64,000 nt of DNA from Arthrobacter sp. AQ5-06 (GCF_003287955.1 NZ_QMKP01000007.1:1-64000), one strand, 5' to 3'; shown: positions 43,047-51,032, numbered from the stretch's first letter. Program-made: numbers and translations. Notes: generated from the letters alone by a model not told the origin.

Positions 43047-43088
43047 ACACGAAAGGACCCGGCTCTTATGAGCCGGGTCCTTTCGTGT
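43047..43088. terminator. Strong hairpin terminator
   Basis: A 19-bp perfect inverted repeat (43047-43065 and 43070-43088, loop TTAT) has the core GAAAGGACCCGGCTC. T-rich sequence follows on the plus side. It now separates gene remnants from a small membrane-protein gene. Confidence 0.8.
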
Positions 43089-43133
43089 TAATACTGCTGG
43101 GTTAATAATGGCGGCTCGAGGCATGCCTGCGGG

Positions 43134-43301
43134 TTAGAAAATGCGCAGGGTGTAGTTGACGCTGGGCAGGTCCCGGGCGGACCAGGGCTGGTCGGAGGTG
43201 ACGGGCGGGGTGTGGCCGCGGCCATCACGCAGGAGCGCTGAGGCGGTGGCGGCGAGAACCACGAGGAGCAGGACCACTAGGGCGATTCCGAAGATTTCCA
43301 T
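43134..43301 (-). CDS. Small membrane protein (55 aa)
   Basis: The 55-residue frame starts MEIFGIALVVLLLVVLAATASA, a single membrane helix. A short polar tail follows with RDGRGHTPPVTSDQPWSARDLP and a hydrophobic end NYTLRIF. It looks like a real small protein because of the clean helix and Pro/Trp-containing tail. GGAG lies about a dozen bases upstream. It is divergent from the GlxA-type regulator gene, 81 bp away. The function is unknown. Confidence 0.6.
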   Translation of the reverse strand: MEIFGIALVVLLLVVLAATASALLRDGRGHTPPVTSDQPWSARDLPSVNYTLRIF

Positions 43302-43336
43302 GACTCAATGCTGCTCCGGTGCATGTTCAAGAAACA

Positions 43337-43373
43337 GTGGCAGAAATGCCCAAAAAGCGCGAATTTCTGCCAC
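43337..43373. promoter_or_regulatory. Inverted repeat operator candidate before the GlxA-type regulator
   Basis: GTGGCAGAAAT (43337-43347) and its exact complement ATTTCTGCCAC (43363-43373) are separated by 15 bases. They sit in the 81-bp divergent intergenic space, ten bases before the regulator start codon. An autoregulatory operator is likely; a hairpin in the leader is an alternative. Confidence 0.5.
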
Positions 43374-43382
43374 AATGGAAGC

Positions 43383-44351
43383 ATGCTGAAATCAGTTGCA
43401 GTCATCATGGTCCCCAACTTCTCGATCTTCGAGTTCGCCACCGCATTCGAGGTGTTCGGCATCGACAGGTCGGGTCGCGGCAGTAACGTCCCCGCGTTTG
43501 ACTTCCGGGCCTGCACGCCCGAGCCCGGAAACGTCCGCTTGAAATCAGGCCTTTCCATGAATGTCCCCTTGGGGCTCGATGCCACGGCGGACGCTGACCT
43601 CGTGATCATGACGCCCTTCGGACGCGATGAGGACGTTCCGGAATCCGTTATGGAGGCATTGCGCGCCGCGCACGCCCGGGGCGCCTGGGTGATGTCCATC
43701 TGTTCCGGAGCCTTCGCCCTGGCCCGCGCCGGTCTTCTGAACGGGCGGCGCTGCACCACCCATTGGCACTATTCCCATGAGCTCGCAAGCCGGTACCCGG
43801 ACGTGCAGGTCGACGAAAACGTGCTCTACGTGCAGGACGGCAACCTGATCACCAGCGCCGGAACCGCGGCAGGGATTGATGCCTGCCTCCATCTGGTGCG
43901 CGTTGAGTTCGGCGCCAATGTAGCCGCCGCAATTGCCCGGGACATGGTGGTGCCGCCGCATCGTGACGGTGGCCAGGCGCAGTTCATTGACCGGCCCGTG
44001 CCTGCTTGTGGATCGGCGCCGATGGAAGAGCTGCTGCGCTGGATGGTGCAGAACCTGGAGCAGGAGCACACCGTTGTTGAATTGGCGTCCCGCGTGCACA
44101 TGTCAGCCAGGACCTTTGCCCGCCGCTTCCGCTCCGAAACCGGGGCGACACCTGCTGCCTGGCTGAACTCGCAGCGGGTCCTCCGGGCGCAGGAGCTGTT
44201 GGAATCCACTGACCTGAACATCGACGAAGTTGCCCGGGAATCGGGCTTTGGCCACCCCGTCCTGCTCCGGCATCACTTTGCCAAGGTGCTGGACACCAGC
44301 CCGCAGTCCTACCGCCGGGCGTTCCGCGGGCAACTGATAACGGCGGGGTAG
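43383..44351 (+). CDS. GlxA-type transcriptional regulator (DJ-1/PfpI-like plus AraC HTH)
   Basis: The 322-residue protein has an N-terminal DJ-1/PfpI-like domain (about 1-175), with the elbow region SICSGAFALARAGLLNGR in the place of the nucleophile Cys, and TTHWHYSHELA. The C-terminal part has two AraC-type HTH motifs (VELASRVHMSARTFARRFRSE and NIDEVARESGFGHPVLLRHHF). Such regulators sense small metabolites, but the ligand is unknown. ATG 43383 has GGAAG close upstream. The upstream open frame from 43308 overlaps the inverted repeat. Confidence 0.92.
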   Translation: MLKSVAVIMVPNFSIFEFATAFEVFGIDRSGRGSNVPAFDFRACTPEPGNVRLKSGLSMNVPLGLDATADADLVIMTPFGRDEDVPESVMEALRAAHARGAWVMSICSGAFALARAGLLNGRRCTTHWHYSHELASRYPDVQVDENVLYVQDGNLITSAGTAAGIDACLHLVRVEFGANVAAAIARDMVVPPHRDGGQAQFIDRPVPACGSAPMEELLRWMVQNLEQEHTVVELASRVHMSARTFARRFRSETGATPAAWLNSQRVLRAQELLESTDLNIDEVARESGFGHPVLLRHHFAKVLDTSPQSYRRAFRGQLITAG

Positions 44352-44382
44352 CCGTCCATGCGGCTGGGCCTTAGCCGGGCGA

Positions 44383-44724
44383 CTAAGCCGGGGCAGGCCC
44401 TTGCGGTCCAGGAGTGGCTTGCCGTCCGGGGCTGTCCTCGGAGGCCGCCCGGGTGCTGTCCACCAGCACGCGCCATGGTCCTGTGACAGCTTGCTCAGGC
44501 AGTGCCGCACGGCGCTGGCCGGCCCGGATCGAATAGATGAATCGGTCGGGCTGGTTGCCTTGCACCTCCGCGGCTGCGGCCCTGACGGTCTTGGGCACCG
44601 CGTCCCAAGGGCATGCTTCCACAATGGGTTGCCACTGGCTTTTTGCGCTCTCGGTCTGGGCGTGCACTGTCCATACGCGGGTCAGGGCTGCGATGCCGCC
44701 GCTGCGCTCGACACTGATCTTCAT
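44383..44724 (-). CDS. Emfourin-like inhibitor of the adjacent M4 protease
   Basis: The 113-residue protein begins MKISVERSGGIAALTRVWTV and contains QPDRFIYSIRAG followed by ALPEQAVTGPWRVLVD. These features match emfourin, the proteinaceous inhibitor of protealysin-like M4 peptidases. The gene lies 61 bp behind an M4 protease gene on the same strand, the arrangement known for protealysin/emfourin. No signal peptide is present, consistent with protection inside the cell. The C-terminal tail is Pro/Gly-rich and less conserved. Confidence 0.82.
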   Translation of the reverse strand: MKISVERSGGIAALTRVWTVHAQTESAKSQWQPIVEACPWDAVPKTVRAAAAEVQGNQPDRFIYSIRAGQRRAALPEQAVTGPWRVLVDSTRAASEDSPGRQATPGPQGPAPA

Positions 44725-44785
44725 GGCCTGGGTCCTGGGCTTTCCTGCAGCCTGGCCGCCGGGCTCGCGGCGGGCAGGCGTTCAA

Positions 44786-45844
44786 CTAAAGCTTGACCTT
44801 CACAGTTTCCCACGCCTGCCGCACGGCGGCATGCTCCGGAGAATCGGTGCCGAACAGGTCGACGGCGGATGCCGCCGTCGCCCTCGCGAATAGGCGGAAG
44901 GTGGCGGTGGCAGGCAGCGAGCCGCCGGTCAGTGCGTCGTACCAGATCCGTCCCGGTGCCTCCCAGGCGTTGCCGCCGAGGGACTCCGCCGTGAGGTAGA
45001 AGGCCCGGTTGGGGATGCCGGAGTTGATGTGGACGCCGCCGTTGTCGGCGCTGGTCCGCACGTACGAGTCCATCGAATCTGGCTGGGGATCCTTACCCAG
45101 CACGTCGTCGTCGTACGCTGTTCCCGGGGCTTTCAGGGAGCGGAGAGCCGATCCCTCAACCTGAGCCGTGAAAAGTCCTTCGCCGATCAGCCAGCTGGCG
45201 TCGGTCACGGACTGCCTGTTCAGGTACTGTTCCACGAGCGCGCCGAAAACGTCGGACATGGATTCGTTGATGGCACCTGCCTGGTTGCGGTAAGCCAGCC
45301 CCGCCGAGTACTGCGTGACGCCGTGTGTGAGTTCGTGCCCGATGACGCTCAGCGACCGCGTGAAACGTTCGAAAACTTCGCCGTCGCCGTCGCCGAACAC
45401 CATCTGCCGGCCGTCCCAGAAAGCATTGTCGTAGAGCTTGCCAAAATGCACAGTGGCATCGAGCGGCAGGCCTTCGCCGTCGATGGAGTTACGGCCGAAG
45501 ATGTCGGCAAACAGGCGATGCGTGTGCCCAAGGCCGTCGTACGCCTCATCAGCGGACTGATCGCCGGAAGCCGGTTCGCCTTCCTTGCGTACGAGCTTTC
45601 CGGGAAGGTTCTCGGAACCGCCGGCATCGTAAATGCTCCTTTTGGGCGGGCCCGGGCGGACGTCCCGCAGCGCCGGGGGAGCGGCCGGAGCCGGCAGGGT
45701 ACGGGCCGACTGGACTGACCGGACGTGGCTCAGCGCTTCCTTGGCCGCCCGCGCGGCGGCTGAAAACTGCGGCTCGTCCAGGCGGGCCAGCCGCCGCAGC
45801 ATGTAAGGCGGAATGATTGAACAGAATGTGGCTGGAACGTGCAT
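44786..45844 (-). CDS. M4-family metallopeptidase, protealysin-like
   Basis: This 352-residue thermolysin relative has the zinc motif HELTH (in VIGHELTHGVTQYSAG), the third ligand in GAINESMSDVFG, and the His of the C-terminal domain in GGVHINSGIPNRAFYL. The N-terminus is short, with a CSIIPPYML motif typical of the approximately 50-residue propeptide of protealysins. There is no signal peptide. Protealysins lack classical secretion signals, so export by another path or an intracellular role is likely. It is paired with an emfourin-type inhibitor gene. Confidence 0.93.
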   Translation of the reverse strand: MHVPATFCSIIPPYMLRRLARLDEPQFSAAARAAKEALSHVRSVQSARTLPAPAAPPALRDVRPGPPKRSIYDAGGSENLPGKLVRKEGEPASGDQSADEAYDGLGHTHRLFADIFGRNSIDGEGLPLDATVHFGKLYDNAFWDGRQMVFGDGDGEVFERFTRSLSVIGHELTHGVTQYSAGLAYRNQAGAINESMSDVFGALVEQYLNRQSVTDASWLIGEGLFTAQVEGSALRSLKAPGTAYDDDVLGKDPQPDSMDSYVRTSADNGGVHINSGIPNRAFYLTAESLGGNAWEAPGRIWYDALTGGSLPATATFRLFARATAASAVDLFGTDSPEHAAVRQAWETVKVKL

Positions 45845-45918
45845 GGCCTACCCCCTCGAGTTCGTTGAATCAGCCTACGAGGGGCCACCGACAATCTGTT
45901 GAAGGCGCACTCAATCCA

Positions 45919-46102
45919 GCACGAATGGACACTTGCGGCCCTATTTCATGGCGCGACGGGACAGCTGGGCCCCGAAGTGGACCATCCTTCGCCTCCGGGC
46001 GCGAACGGACACTTGCGGCCCCTCCACGCCGACGACCCCGCGCCAAGGGACACTGAGGCCAACCATGCCGACGACCCCGCGCGAAGGGACAATTGAGGCC
46101 CT
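45919..46102 (+). repeat. Five direct copies of a 24-bp repeat upstream of the HNH gene
   Basis: Units lie at 45919-45942, 45951-45972, 45999-46023, 46040-46060 and 46079-46102. The consensus begins GCGCGAA, continues GGACA and TTG, and ends AGGCCCT. The second unit is the most diverged. The last two units also share upstream CGACGACCCCGC, so they form a 39-bp tandem period. An inverted sixth copy lies after the HNH gene. No copy was noticed elsewhere in the window. The stretch 45845-46209 otherwise shows no gene. Confidence 0.8.
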
Positions 46103-46209
46103 AAACTCCCGCAGCGCGATTGGTGGCACCGATCGTTGCTTCGCAGAGTTTATGCACATAGCCATTAAGCCTCGCCGTTATTGTCGGACCCTCCGGGGAT
46201 GATGTGGGT

Positions 46210-47658
46210 ATGGATAGCAGAGCGGCTGTTGAGACGGCGGAGGCCCTTGCGGGGTCCTTCGCTGAGCTGGCTGTGGTGATCGGTGGTGCTGCCGATTCCT
46301 CGGGATCCTGTGGTCCTGATCCACTTCGCCGTAGAGCTGATATTGCCCTGGAAACTCTGGCTGAAGTCGCCCGCGGGGAAGCGAAGTTGGCGGCGCTGAA
46401 GGTCTATGCGGCTGCCGTGTACGCCGACACCGCCCAGGCCCTGGCAGGCCCTGCCGAGTCGCCGCAGGACCACAGCGGACAGGAAATGGCCGTGATTGCT
46501 GAGGTCGCCTGCGTCCTGACGGTCAGCGAACGCTCCGCGGGTGCCCTGCTCGCCGAGGCGTACGCGCTGTCCACCGCCCTGCCGTTGACGTTCTCGGCGT
46601 TGCAGGCCGGGACGATTTCGTGGCAGCACGCCCGGATCATGGTCGACGAAACCGTGAACCTGGACCCTGCCGGTGCCCAAGCCCTCGAACAGCATTTCCT
46701 GGACCCCGACGCACCAAACCCTGCGAGGGGTTGCCCGGCGGGAGAGCTCATCCCCGGGAGGTTCCGGCACAAGGCCCGGACCTGGCGGGAACGGCATCAC
46801 CCGGTCAGCATCGAAAAACGCCACACCCGCAGCATTGCCGACCGCCGGGTGGAGTACTCCCCGGATCGCGACGGCATGGCCTGGCTCTCCGCGTACCTTC
46901 CGACCGATCAGGCCGCCGGGATCTGGGACCGCACCACCGCCGCGGCCAGAGCCCTCCAAGGGCCTCATGAGGACCGGACCCTCAGCCAGATCCGCGCCGA
47001 CATCACCGCCACCTGGCTCCTCGGCGGAAACTCGGGCTGTATCAGCGGCGGAACAATCGGCACAGGCGGAACCGATGCCAGCCCTGGCGGGCAATCCGTC
47101 GTTGTGGGTGGCGGTGTTCCGTCGCCGCGGGCGCAGGTCTTGGTCACGGTTCCGGTGATGTCGCTGCTGGGCCTCACTGAGGAGCCCGCCATGTTGGACG
47201 GATACGGCCCGATCCCGCCGTCCATGGCCCGCCACCTGATCGCCGACGGCGCGGAATCCTTCCACCGCGTCCTGATCGATCCCCGCGACGGCGCACCGCT
47301 GGAGATCGGGCGGACCAGCTACCGCGTCACGAAAGCCCAACGCCAATGGCTACGGCTACGGGACGGGAAATGTCCATTCCCGGGCTGCAGCAACCACTCC
47401 CTGGACAACGAAGCTGACCACCTCCTCGCCTGGGCACGCGGCGGCAGCACCGGCATCTCAAACCTCGGCCAGCCATGCCCCAAGCACCACAGGCTGAAAC
47501 ACGCCAGCGGCTGGACACCCAAAGCAGCCACCAAGAACGAACCACCCGGCTGGATATCAACGTCCGGGCGCCACTACCAAAGCGAACACCCCGACTGGGA
47601 ACCACCCCACTGGCCAGCGCTGGAAACAACAGGGCCATCGAGCAGCACGCCGCCTTAG
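46210..47658 (+). CDS. DUF222 / HNH endonuclease domain protein (13E12 family)
   Basis: The 482-residue protein has an N-terminal DUF222 helical region (about 1-330, with LAGTISWQHARIMVDE-like ALQAGTISWQHARIMV). A C-terminal HNH domain follows: LRLRDGKCPFPGCSNHSL, EADHLLAWARGGSTGISNLG and PCPKHHRLKH. The Cys pairs and His residues fit a zinc-stabilised HNH nuclease. Mycobacterial 13E12 relatives are multicopy and serve as phage attachment loci. The gene is bracketed by 24-bp repeats and lies next to tRNA-Arg. ATG 46210 is preferred to GTG 46204. Confidence 0.88.
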   Translation: MDSRAAVETAEALAGSFAELAVVIGGAADSSGSCGPDPLRRRADIALETLAEVARGEAKLAALKVYAAAVYADTAQALAGPAESPQDHSGQEMAVIAEVACVLTVSERSAGALLAEAYALSTALPLTFSALQAGTISWQHARIMVDETVNLDPAGAQALEQHFLDPDAPNPARGCPAGELIPGRFRHKARTWRERHHPVSIEKRHTRSIADRRVEYSPDRDGMAWLSAYLPTDQAAGIWDRTTAAARALQGPHEDRTLSQIRADITATWLLGGNSGCISGGTIGTGGTDASPGGQSVVVGGGVPSPRAQVLVTVPVMSLLGLTEEPAMLDGYGPIPPSMARHLIADGAESFHRVLIDPRDGAPLEIGRTSYRVTKAQRQWLRLRDGKCPFPGCSNHSLDNEADHLLAWARGGSTGISNLGQPCPKHHRLKHASGWTPKAATKNEPPGWISTSGRHYQSEHPDWEPPHWPALETTGPSSSTPP

Positions 47659-47684
47659 GTGGGGGCATGTATTGAGGCGCAGCG

Positions 47685-47760
47685 TCAGCCGAGGAGTTTG
47701 AGAAGCCAGCGGTCGACAAACGCGCCGCTGTACACATGCGGTCCGTGGCCGCCCGTGCAA
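47685..47760 (-). pseudogene. Possible C-terminal scrap of a hydrolase-like protein
   Basis: Between an upstream stop and TGA 47687-47685 the minus strand reads ACTGGHGPHVYSG and then AFVDRWLLKLLG. The style resembles the end of an alpha/beta-hydrolase-like protein, but only 25 codons exist and the family is not certain. It lies between the HNH gene and the inverted repeat copy. Confidence 0.25.
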
Positions 47761-47767
47761 GCTCAGT

Positions 47768-47791
47768 AGGGCCTCAATTGTCCGTTCGCGC
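47768..47791 (-). repeat. Inverted copy of the 24-bp repeat downstream of the HNH gene
   Basis: Read on the minus strand it starts GCGCGAACGGACAATTG and ends AGGCCCT. It differs from the unit at 46079-46102 at one base. With the five upstream copies it brackets the DUF222/HNH gene. Confidence 0.85.
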
Positions 47792-47811
47792 GCACCCGGG
47801 GCACGAATGCA

Positions 47812-47847
47812 GAAACCCCCGCCGCTTTTGCAAGCGGCGGGGGTTTC
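47812..47847. terminator. Terminator beside tRNA-Arg
   Basis: This is a 16-bp perfect inverted repeat (47812-47827 and 47832-47847, loop TTGC) with arms GAAACCCCCGCCGCTT and complement. It lies six bases after the tRNA 3' end and can also end transcripts from the HNH side. Confidence 0.8.
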
Positions 47848-47852
47848 ATTTG

Positions 47853-47925
47853 TGCCCTCGATTGGAATCGAACCAACGACCTTCTGCTCCGGAGGCAGAC
47901 GCTCTATCCCCTGAGCTACGAGGGC
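47853..47925 (-). tRNA. tRNA-Arg(CCG)
   Basis: The minus strand folds as a 73-base cloverleaf. The acceptor stem GCCCTCG pairs with CGAGGGC. The D-arm contains AGCTCAGGGGATAGAGC. The anticodon arm CTGCC-TCCGG-AGCAG presents CCG, and the T-arm is GGTTCGATTCC. CCA is not encoded. It reads the Arg codon CGG. Confidence 0.95.
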
Positions 47926-48003
47926 AATCCAGGGATCCTGCCGTTGCCAGCGGGACGTCCTAGAGCTTAGCAGGAAGGTGCCTGCAAGGAAAAACGGCTG
48001 GCT

Positions 48004-49542
48004 TCAGTACCCGGAGAAAGAGTCGACGTGCACCCGTCGCGCGCCAGCCTTCCGGGCTGCACTCCGCAGCGACGCGACGCTCGCCGGCGACCCGGAGACG
48101 TAGACAGCGCGGTCGACAATGTCGGGGACGAGATCGAGCAATGCGGGCCCGTCCAGGTACCCTCCGTTCCCGGCATCGGTGATGAACGACGGCGGGACCG
48201 AACCGTCCGCGAGGCGTGCCAGGATGCGCGCCCCGGACGCCTGCAGCTCGGCCGTATAGGCAATTTCCGCAGGATTGCGCGCCAGCAGCAGCAGAACCAC
48301 GTCCCGGTCCTTCGCGGCGCCGGAAGCCAGATGGGCAAGATAAGGCGTGATGCCGATGCCCGCGGCGATGAGGAGGACAGGGACCCGGGGATCGCGGGGC
48401 AGGACAAAATCTCCGCCCACGGACGTGGCCGCCACTTCGTCACCAGGCTTCAGGTCCAGCAGGACTTTCTTCGCCGCGGACAGGGGCTCCGCCGTCCGGA
48501 CGCCAAACTTCACCGTCTCCGAACCGGGGGCGCTGGTCAAACTGAACACCCGGCGTCGGCCCTTACCGTCAGACTTGGCGTGCGGAAGATCCAGTTCCAT
48601 GTACTGCCCCGGCACAAAGCGGACCGGCCGCGACGGTTCAAAGGCGAACTCCGTGGTGCTCGGCGTCAGAGGACGGGCGCCAGTGAACCGGAGCCTGAGC
48701 CCGCCCCGCTGGCCCACGAGAAACGCCAGCAGGTTGCCAACCAGCAGGGCAAGCTCCGGCGAGTTGGCGATGAAGCCGAAGTTGTAAGGCACGGCGAAGA
48801 CCGCACCAACGACGGCGGCGAGCGCGAGCTGCTGCCAGCGGCGCGGCGCGAGGGTGAGTGGCTCCGTCAGCATAAAGCCGACGAAGAAAAGCAGTGGCCG
48901 TTGGGCCAGCGCCTGCCCGAGTGCGCTGCCCAGGGTAAGCCCTGCCTGCAGGAGCTCAGCGCTCACAATCGACGTGGCAACCACAAGGAACAGTGCCGCC
49001 ATGAGCAACTTCCGCGTCCGGTAGAGCACCAGGAGGACACCCGGGACCAGCAGCCACAGCATGGCAGGGGTCGCGGCCCACCACGTCGCGATGTTCAGCC
49101 CGGTCAGCCCGGTCACAAACGCTCCGGCGGCGGCGGGGTTGAAGATGTGGCGGCCACGCCAGGCCAACGCGTATTTCGAGGCGGAGGCCAGCACACAGGC
49201 CAGGGCCACGCCCGCCGCATCCATGGGCATAAAGGAGGGCCAGAACAGGAAATACAGCAGCAGGCCGGTGATCAGCGACGACTCGGAATGCGGGCGGACG
49301 TGGAAAAGGGCAGCCAGCCCGCGGTTGGACACGTAGGTCAAGCCAAGGCACAACACTAGGTGCACCAGCATCTGCGGGATGCCGAACGTCAGCCAGCCAA
49401 GGGCATTCAGTAGGAGGCTGTACGCGGCAAGGGCTGCCAGCACCAGGAGGATCAGCCGGTACATCGTGTACTTGCCCAACAGGGTGTCCAACCGGCCGGC
49501 GGCGAAAACGACGGTTGCCTTGGGTGCGTCAACGGGGCTCAT
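48004..49542 (-). CDS. RnfD/NqrB-like membrane domain fused to an FAD/NAD(P)H oxidoreductase domain
   Basis: The 512-residue protein joins a membrane half (about 1-285, roughly nine hydrophobic segments, with SSLITGLLLYFLFWPS and GRHIFNPAAAGAFVTGL as in NqrB/RnfD) to a ferredoxin-reductase half. The FAD motif is RRVFSLTSAPG and the NAD(P) motif LLIAAGIGITPYLAHLA. It could carry electrons from cytoplasmic NAD(P)H to a flavin site across the membrane. The S-G-A-T-type FMN site of NqrB is not obvious. It is third in an operon with an FMN-binding lipoprotein and ApbE. Confidence 0.85.
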   Translation of the reverse strand: MSPVDAPKATVVFAAGRLDTLLGKYTMYRLILLVLAALAAYSLLLNALGWLTFGIPQMLVHLVLCLGLTYVSNRGLAALFHVRPHSESSLITGLLLYFLFWPSFMPMDAAGVALACVLASASKYALAWRGRHIFNPAAAGAFVTGLTGLNIATWWAATPAMLWLLVPGVLLVLYRTRKLLMAALFLVVATSIVSAELLQAGLTLGSALGQALAQRPLLFFVGFMLTEPLTLAPRRWQQLALAAVVGAVFAVPYNFGFIANSPELALLVGNLLAFLVGQRGGLRLRFTGARPLTPSTTEFAFEPSRPVRFVPGQYMELDLPHAKSDGKGRRRVFSLTSAPGSETVKFGVRTAEPLSAAKKVLLDLKPGDEVAATSVGGDFVLPRDPRVPVLLIAAGIGITPYLAHLASGAAKDRDVVLLLLARNPAEIAYTAELQASGARILARLADGSVPPSFITDAGNGGYLDGPALLDLVPDIVDRAVYVSGSPASVASLRSAARKAGARRVHVDSFSGY

Positions 49543-50405
49543 GAGAACAGTGTCCCTTCAAATCCGGCTGAATAGGCAGCACTTCCATCAGAAAAAACAG
49601 TCAGCCAGGAAAAGTCGAAGCTCCGTTCCAGCTCGCTGCCGGGGACAAAGAACAGGGCCGTGGCCAGAGCATCAGCAACCATAGTGCTTTCCGCCATGGT
49701 CCACGTGGCTACCGCCGTGCTCACGGGCAGCCCGGTGGTGCCATCGAGTACATGGTGCAGGCCGTCGCCCCAAGCCCGGCGGTTGGAAGCTGACGCGCAC
49801 AAGGCGCCGCCTGCCAGCGGCACGGTCCCGATGGCCCTCGCCGGATCGTACGGGTGCTCCAACGCCACGGACACCGGATCAGGACCGTGGTGAAGCAGGT
49901 CGCCGCCGGCATCAATCACGAAGGATTCCACGCCACAGGAACGCAACTCAATAGCGAGAAGGTCCACCAGCTGCCCTTTCCCGGCGGCACCTATGTCCAG
50001 GACCAGGGGAGCGGAGGTGGTCAGCACACTGCCGTCCCACGTCAGTACGTCCTCCCAGCGGGGTGCGGGAAGGGCGGACCCTGCAGGCCGGAGGGTGTAG
50101 GAGGCGTCGTACCCCAGACGCTCCAGGCTGCCGCCGATCAGAGGGGTCATTGCACCGCCGGTGATGTCGTACAGGGAGCGGTACAGCCGGCCAAGGTCCG
50201 CCGCTTCCGCCGGCAGCTCATACAACCCTGGGTTGCGGGCCATGGCACTGACTGCCGAATCGGACCGGAACCGGGACCAGTCGCCGTCGTACCGCTCCAC
50301 CACGGCGAGCAGCCGGGCGCGGACACTGGCATCGAGCGGACGGGGCGTGGAGATTTCCCAACGGGTACCGATCCCGTCGAAGCGGAAGTTCTCCGAGTCC
50401 GGCAC
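49539..50405 (-). CDS. apbE: FAD:protein FMN transferase (ApbE)
   Basis: ApbE attaches FMN covalently to Thr or Ser of target proteins. The 288-residue protein shows LDIGAAGKGQLVDLLA, VIDAGGDLLHHG, and the late motif STAVATWTMAESTMVADALATALFFVPG containing the magnesium-binding Asp. That stretch is given here only by its ends in the enzyme family sense. No signal peptide is seen. It lies 3 bp after the FMN-binding lipoprotein gene, its likely target, and overlaps the membrane reductase gene by four bases. Confidence 0.92.
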   Translation of the reverse strand: MPDSENFRFDGIGTRWEISTPRPLDASVRARLLAVVERYDGDWSRFRSDSAVSAMARNPGLYELPAEAADLGRLYRSLYDITGGAMTPLIGGSLERLGYDASYTLRPAGSALPAPRWEDVLTWDGSVLTTSAPLVLDIGAAGKGQLVDLLAIELRSCGVESFVIDAGGDLLHHGPDPVSVALEHPYDPARAIGTVPLAGGALCASASNRRAWGDGLHHVLDGTTGLPVSTAVATWTMAESTMVADALATALFFVPGSELERSFDFSWLTVFSDGSAAYSAGFEGTLFS

Positions 50406-50408
50406 GGC

Positions 50409-50873
50409 CTACTGGGCCTCGGCCTTGATCTTGTCCAGGGCCTGGTTGAAGCCGCCGCTGGTGAGCGAGGACCCGGCCACCTTGGAGACCTTGAGTTCGT
50501 CGATGCTTTTACCCACAACCTGCGCCGCGATCCCGCCGGCGAATTCGCCCTGGAATTTCCGCGTGTTGGGGCTCGAGGGGTGCTGGGTGATGTTCACGGC
50601 CGCGACCGCGCCCGCGGCGAGCGTCAGCTCAACCCCCACGGTTTCGGTGCCATTGGGGGAAACATAGGTGCCGTCGGCGCTGTAGGTGCCGTCCTGATAG
50701 ACGGAACCGCTGCTGGCCGGCGTTGACGCCGTGCCGGCAGGGGCCGTGGAGGCGCCGGAGGTACTGTCGGAAGTCGGGGCGGGTGTGTCCGACGGCGCGC
50801 AGCCGGTCACCGTTCCGGCGAGGGACAGGCCGGCGATCCCGACGAAAACACTCTTGCGGACTGACGGTCTCAT
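50409..50873 (-). CDS. FMN-binding domain lipoprotein
   Basis: The 154-residue protein has a lipoprotein signal (AGLSLAGTVTGCAPS, Cys about residue 25), a Ser/Thr/Ala/Pro-rich linker, and an FMN_bind domain. It contains YSADGTYVSPNGTETVGVEL and ends AGSSLTSGGFNQALDKI. ApbE normally modifies Thr in a D-x-x-SGAT motif; here the corresponding site is AGSSLTS, so Ser may be the attachment residue. It would sit outside the membrane and receive electrons from the reductase encoded in the same operon. Confidence 0.85.
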   Translation of the reverse strand: MRPSVRKSVFVGIAGLSLAGTVTGCAPSDTPAPTSDSTSGASTAPAGTASTPASSGSVYQDGTYSADGTYVSPNGTETVGVELTLAAGAVAAVNITQHPSSPNTRKFQGEFAGGIAAQVVGKSIDELKVSKVAGSSLTSGGFNQALDKIKAEAQ

Positions 50874-51032
50874 ATTGGGGCTCGTTTCGTAGGCTGGGTC
50901 CTTACGGTGTACTCAACGCCGGATTCAGCGTATTGGTTCACCCTGTGAATCAACAGTGCGTCCGCTGCGGGGAAAAGTTGTGCGGAAACAGTCACGCACC
51001 ATGCCGAAATTCGTCCACGTGGCGGCCCCCGG

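Noticed and set aside
45919..46102. CRISPR array
   Set aside because: Repeat units are diverged, spacing varies from 32 to 48 bp with spacer lengths of about 8-26 bases, an inverted copy exists, and no cas gene is nearby.
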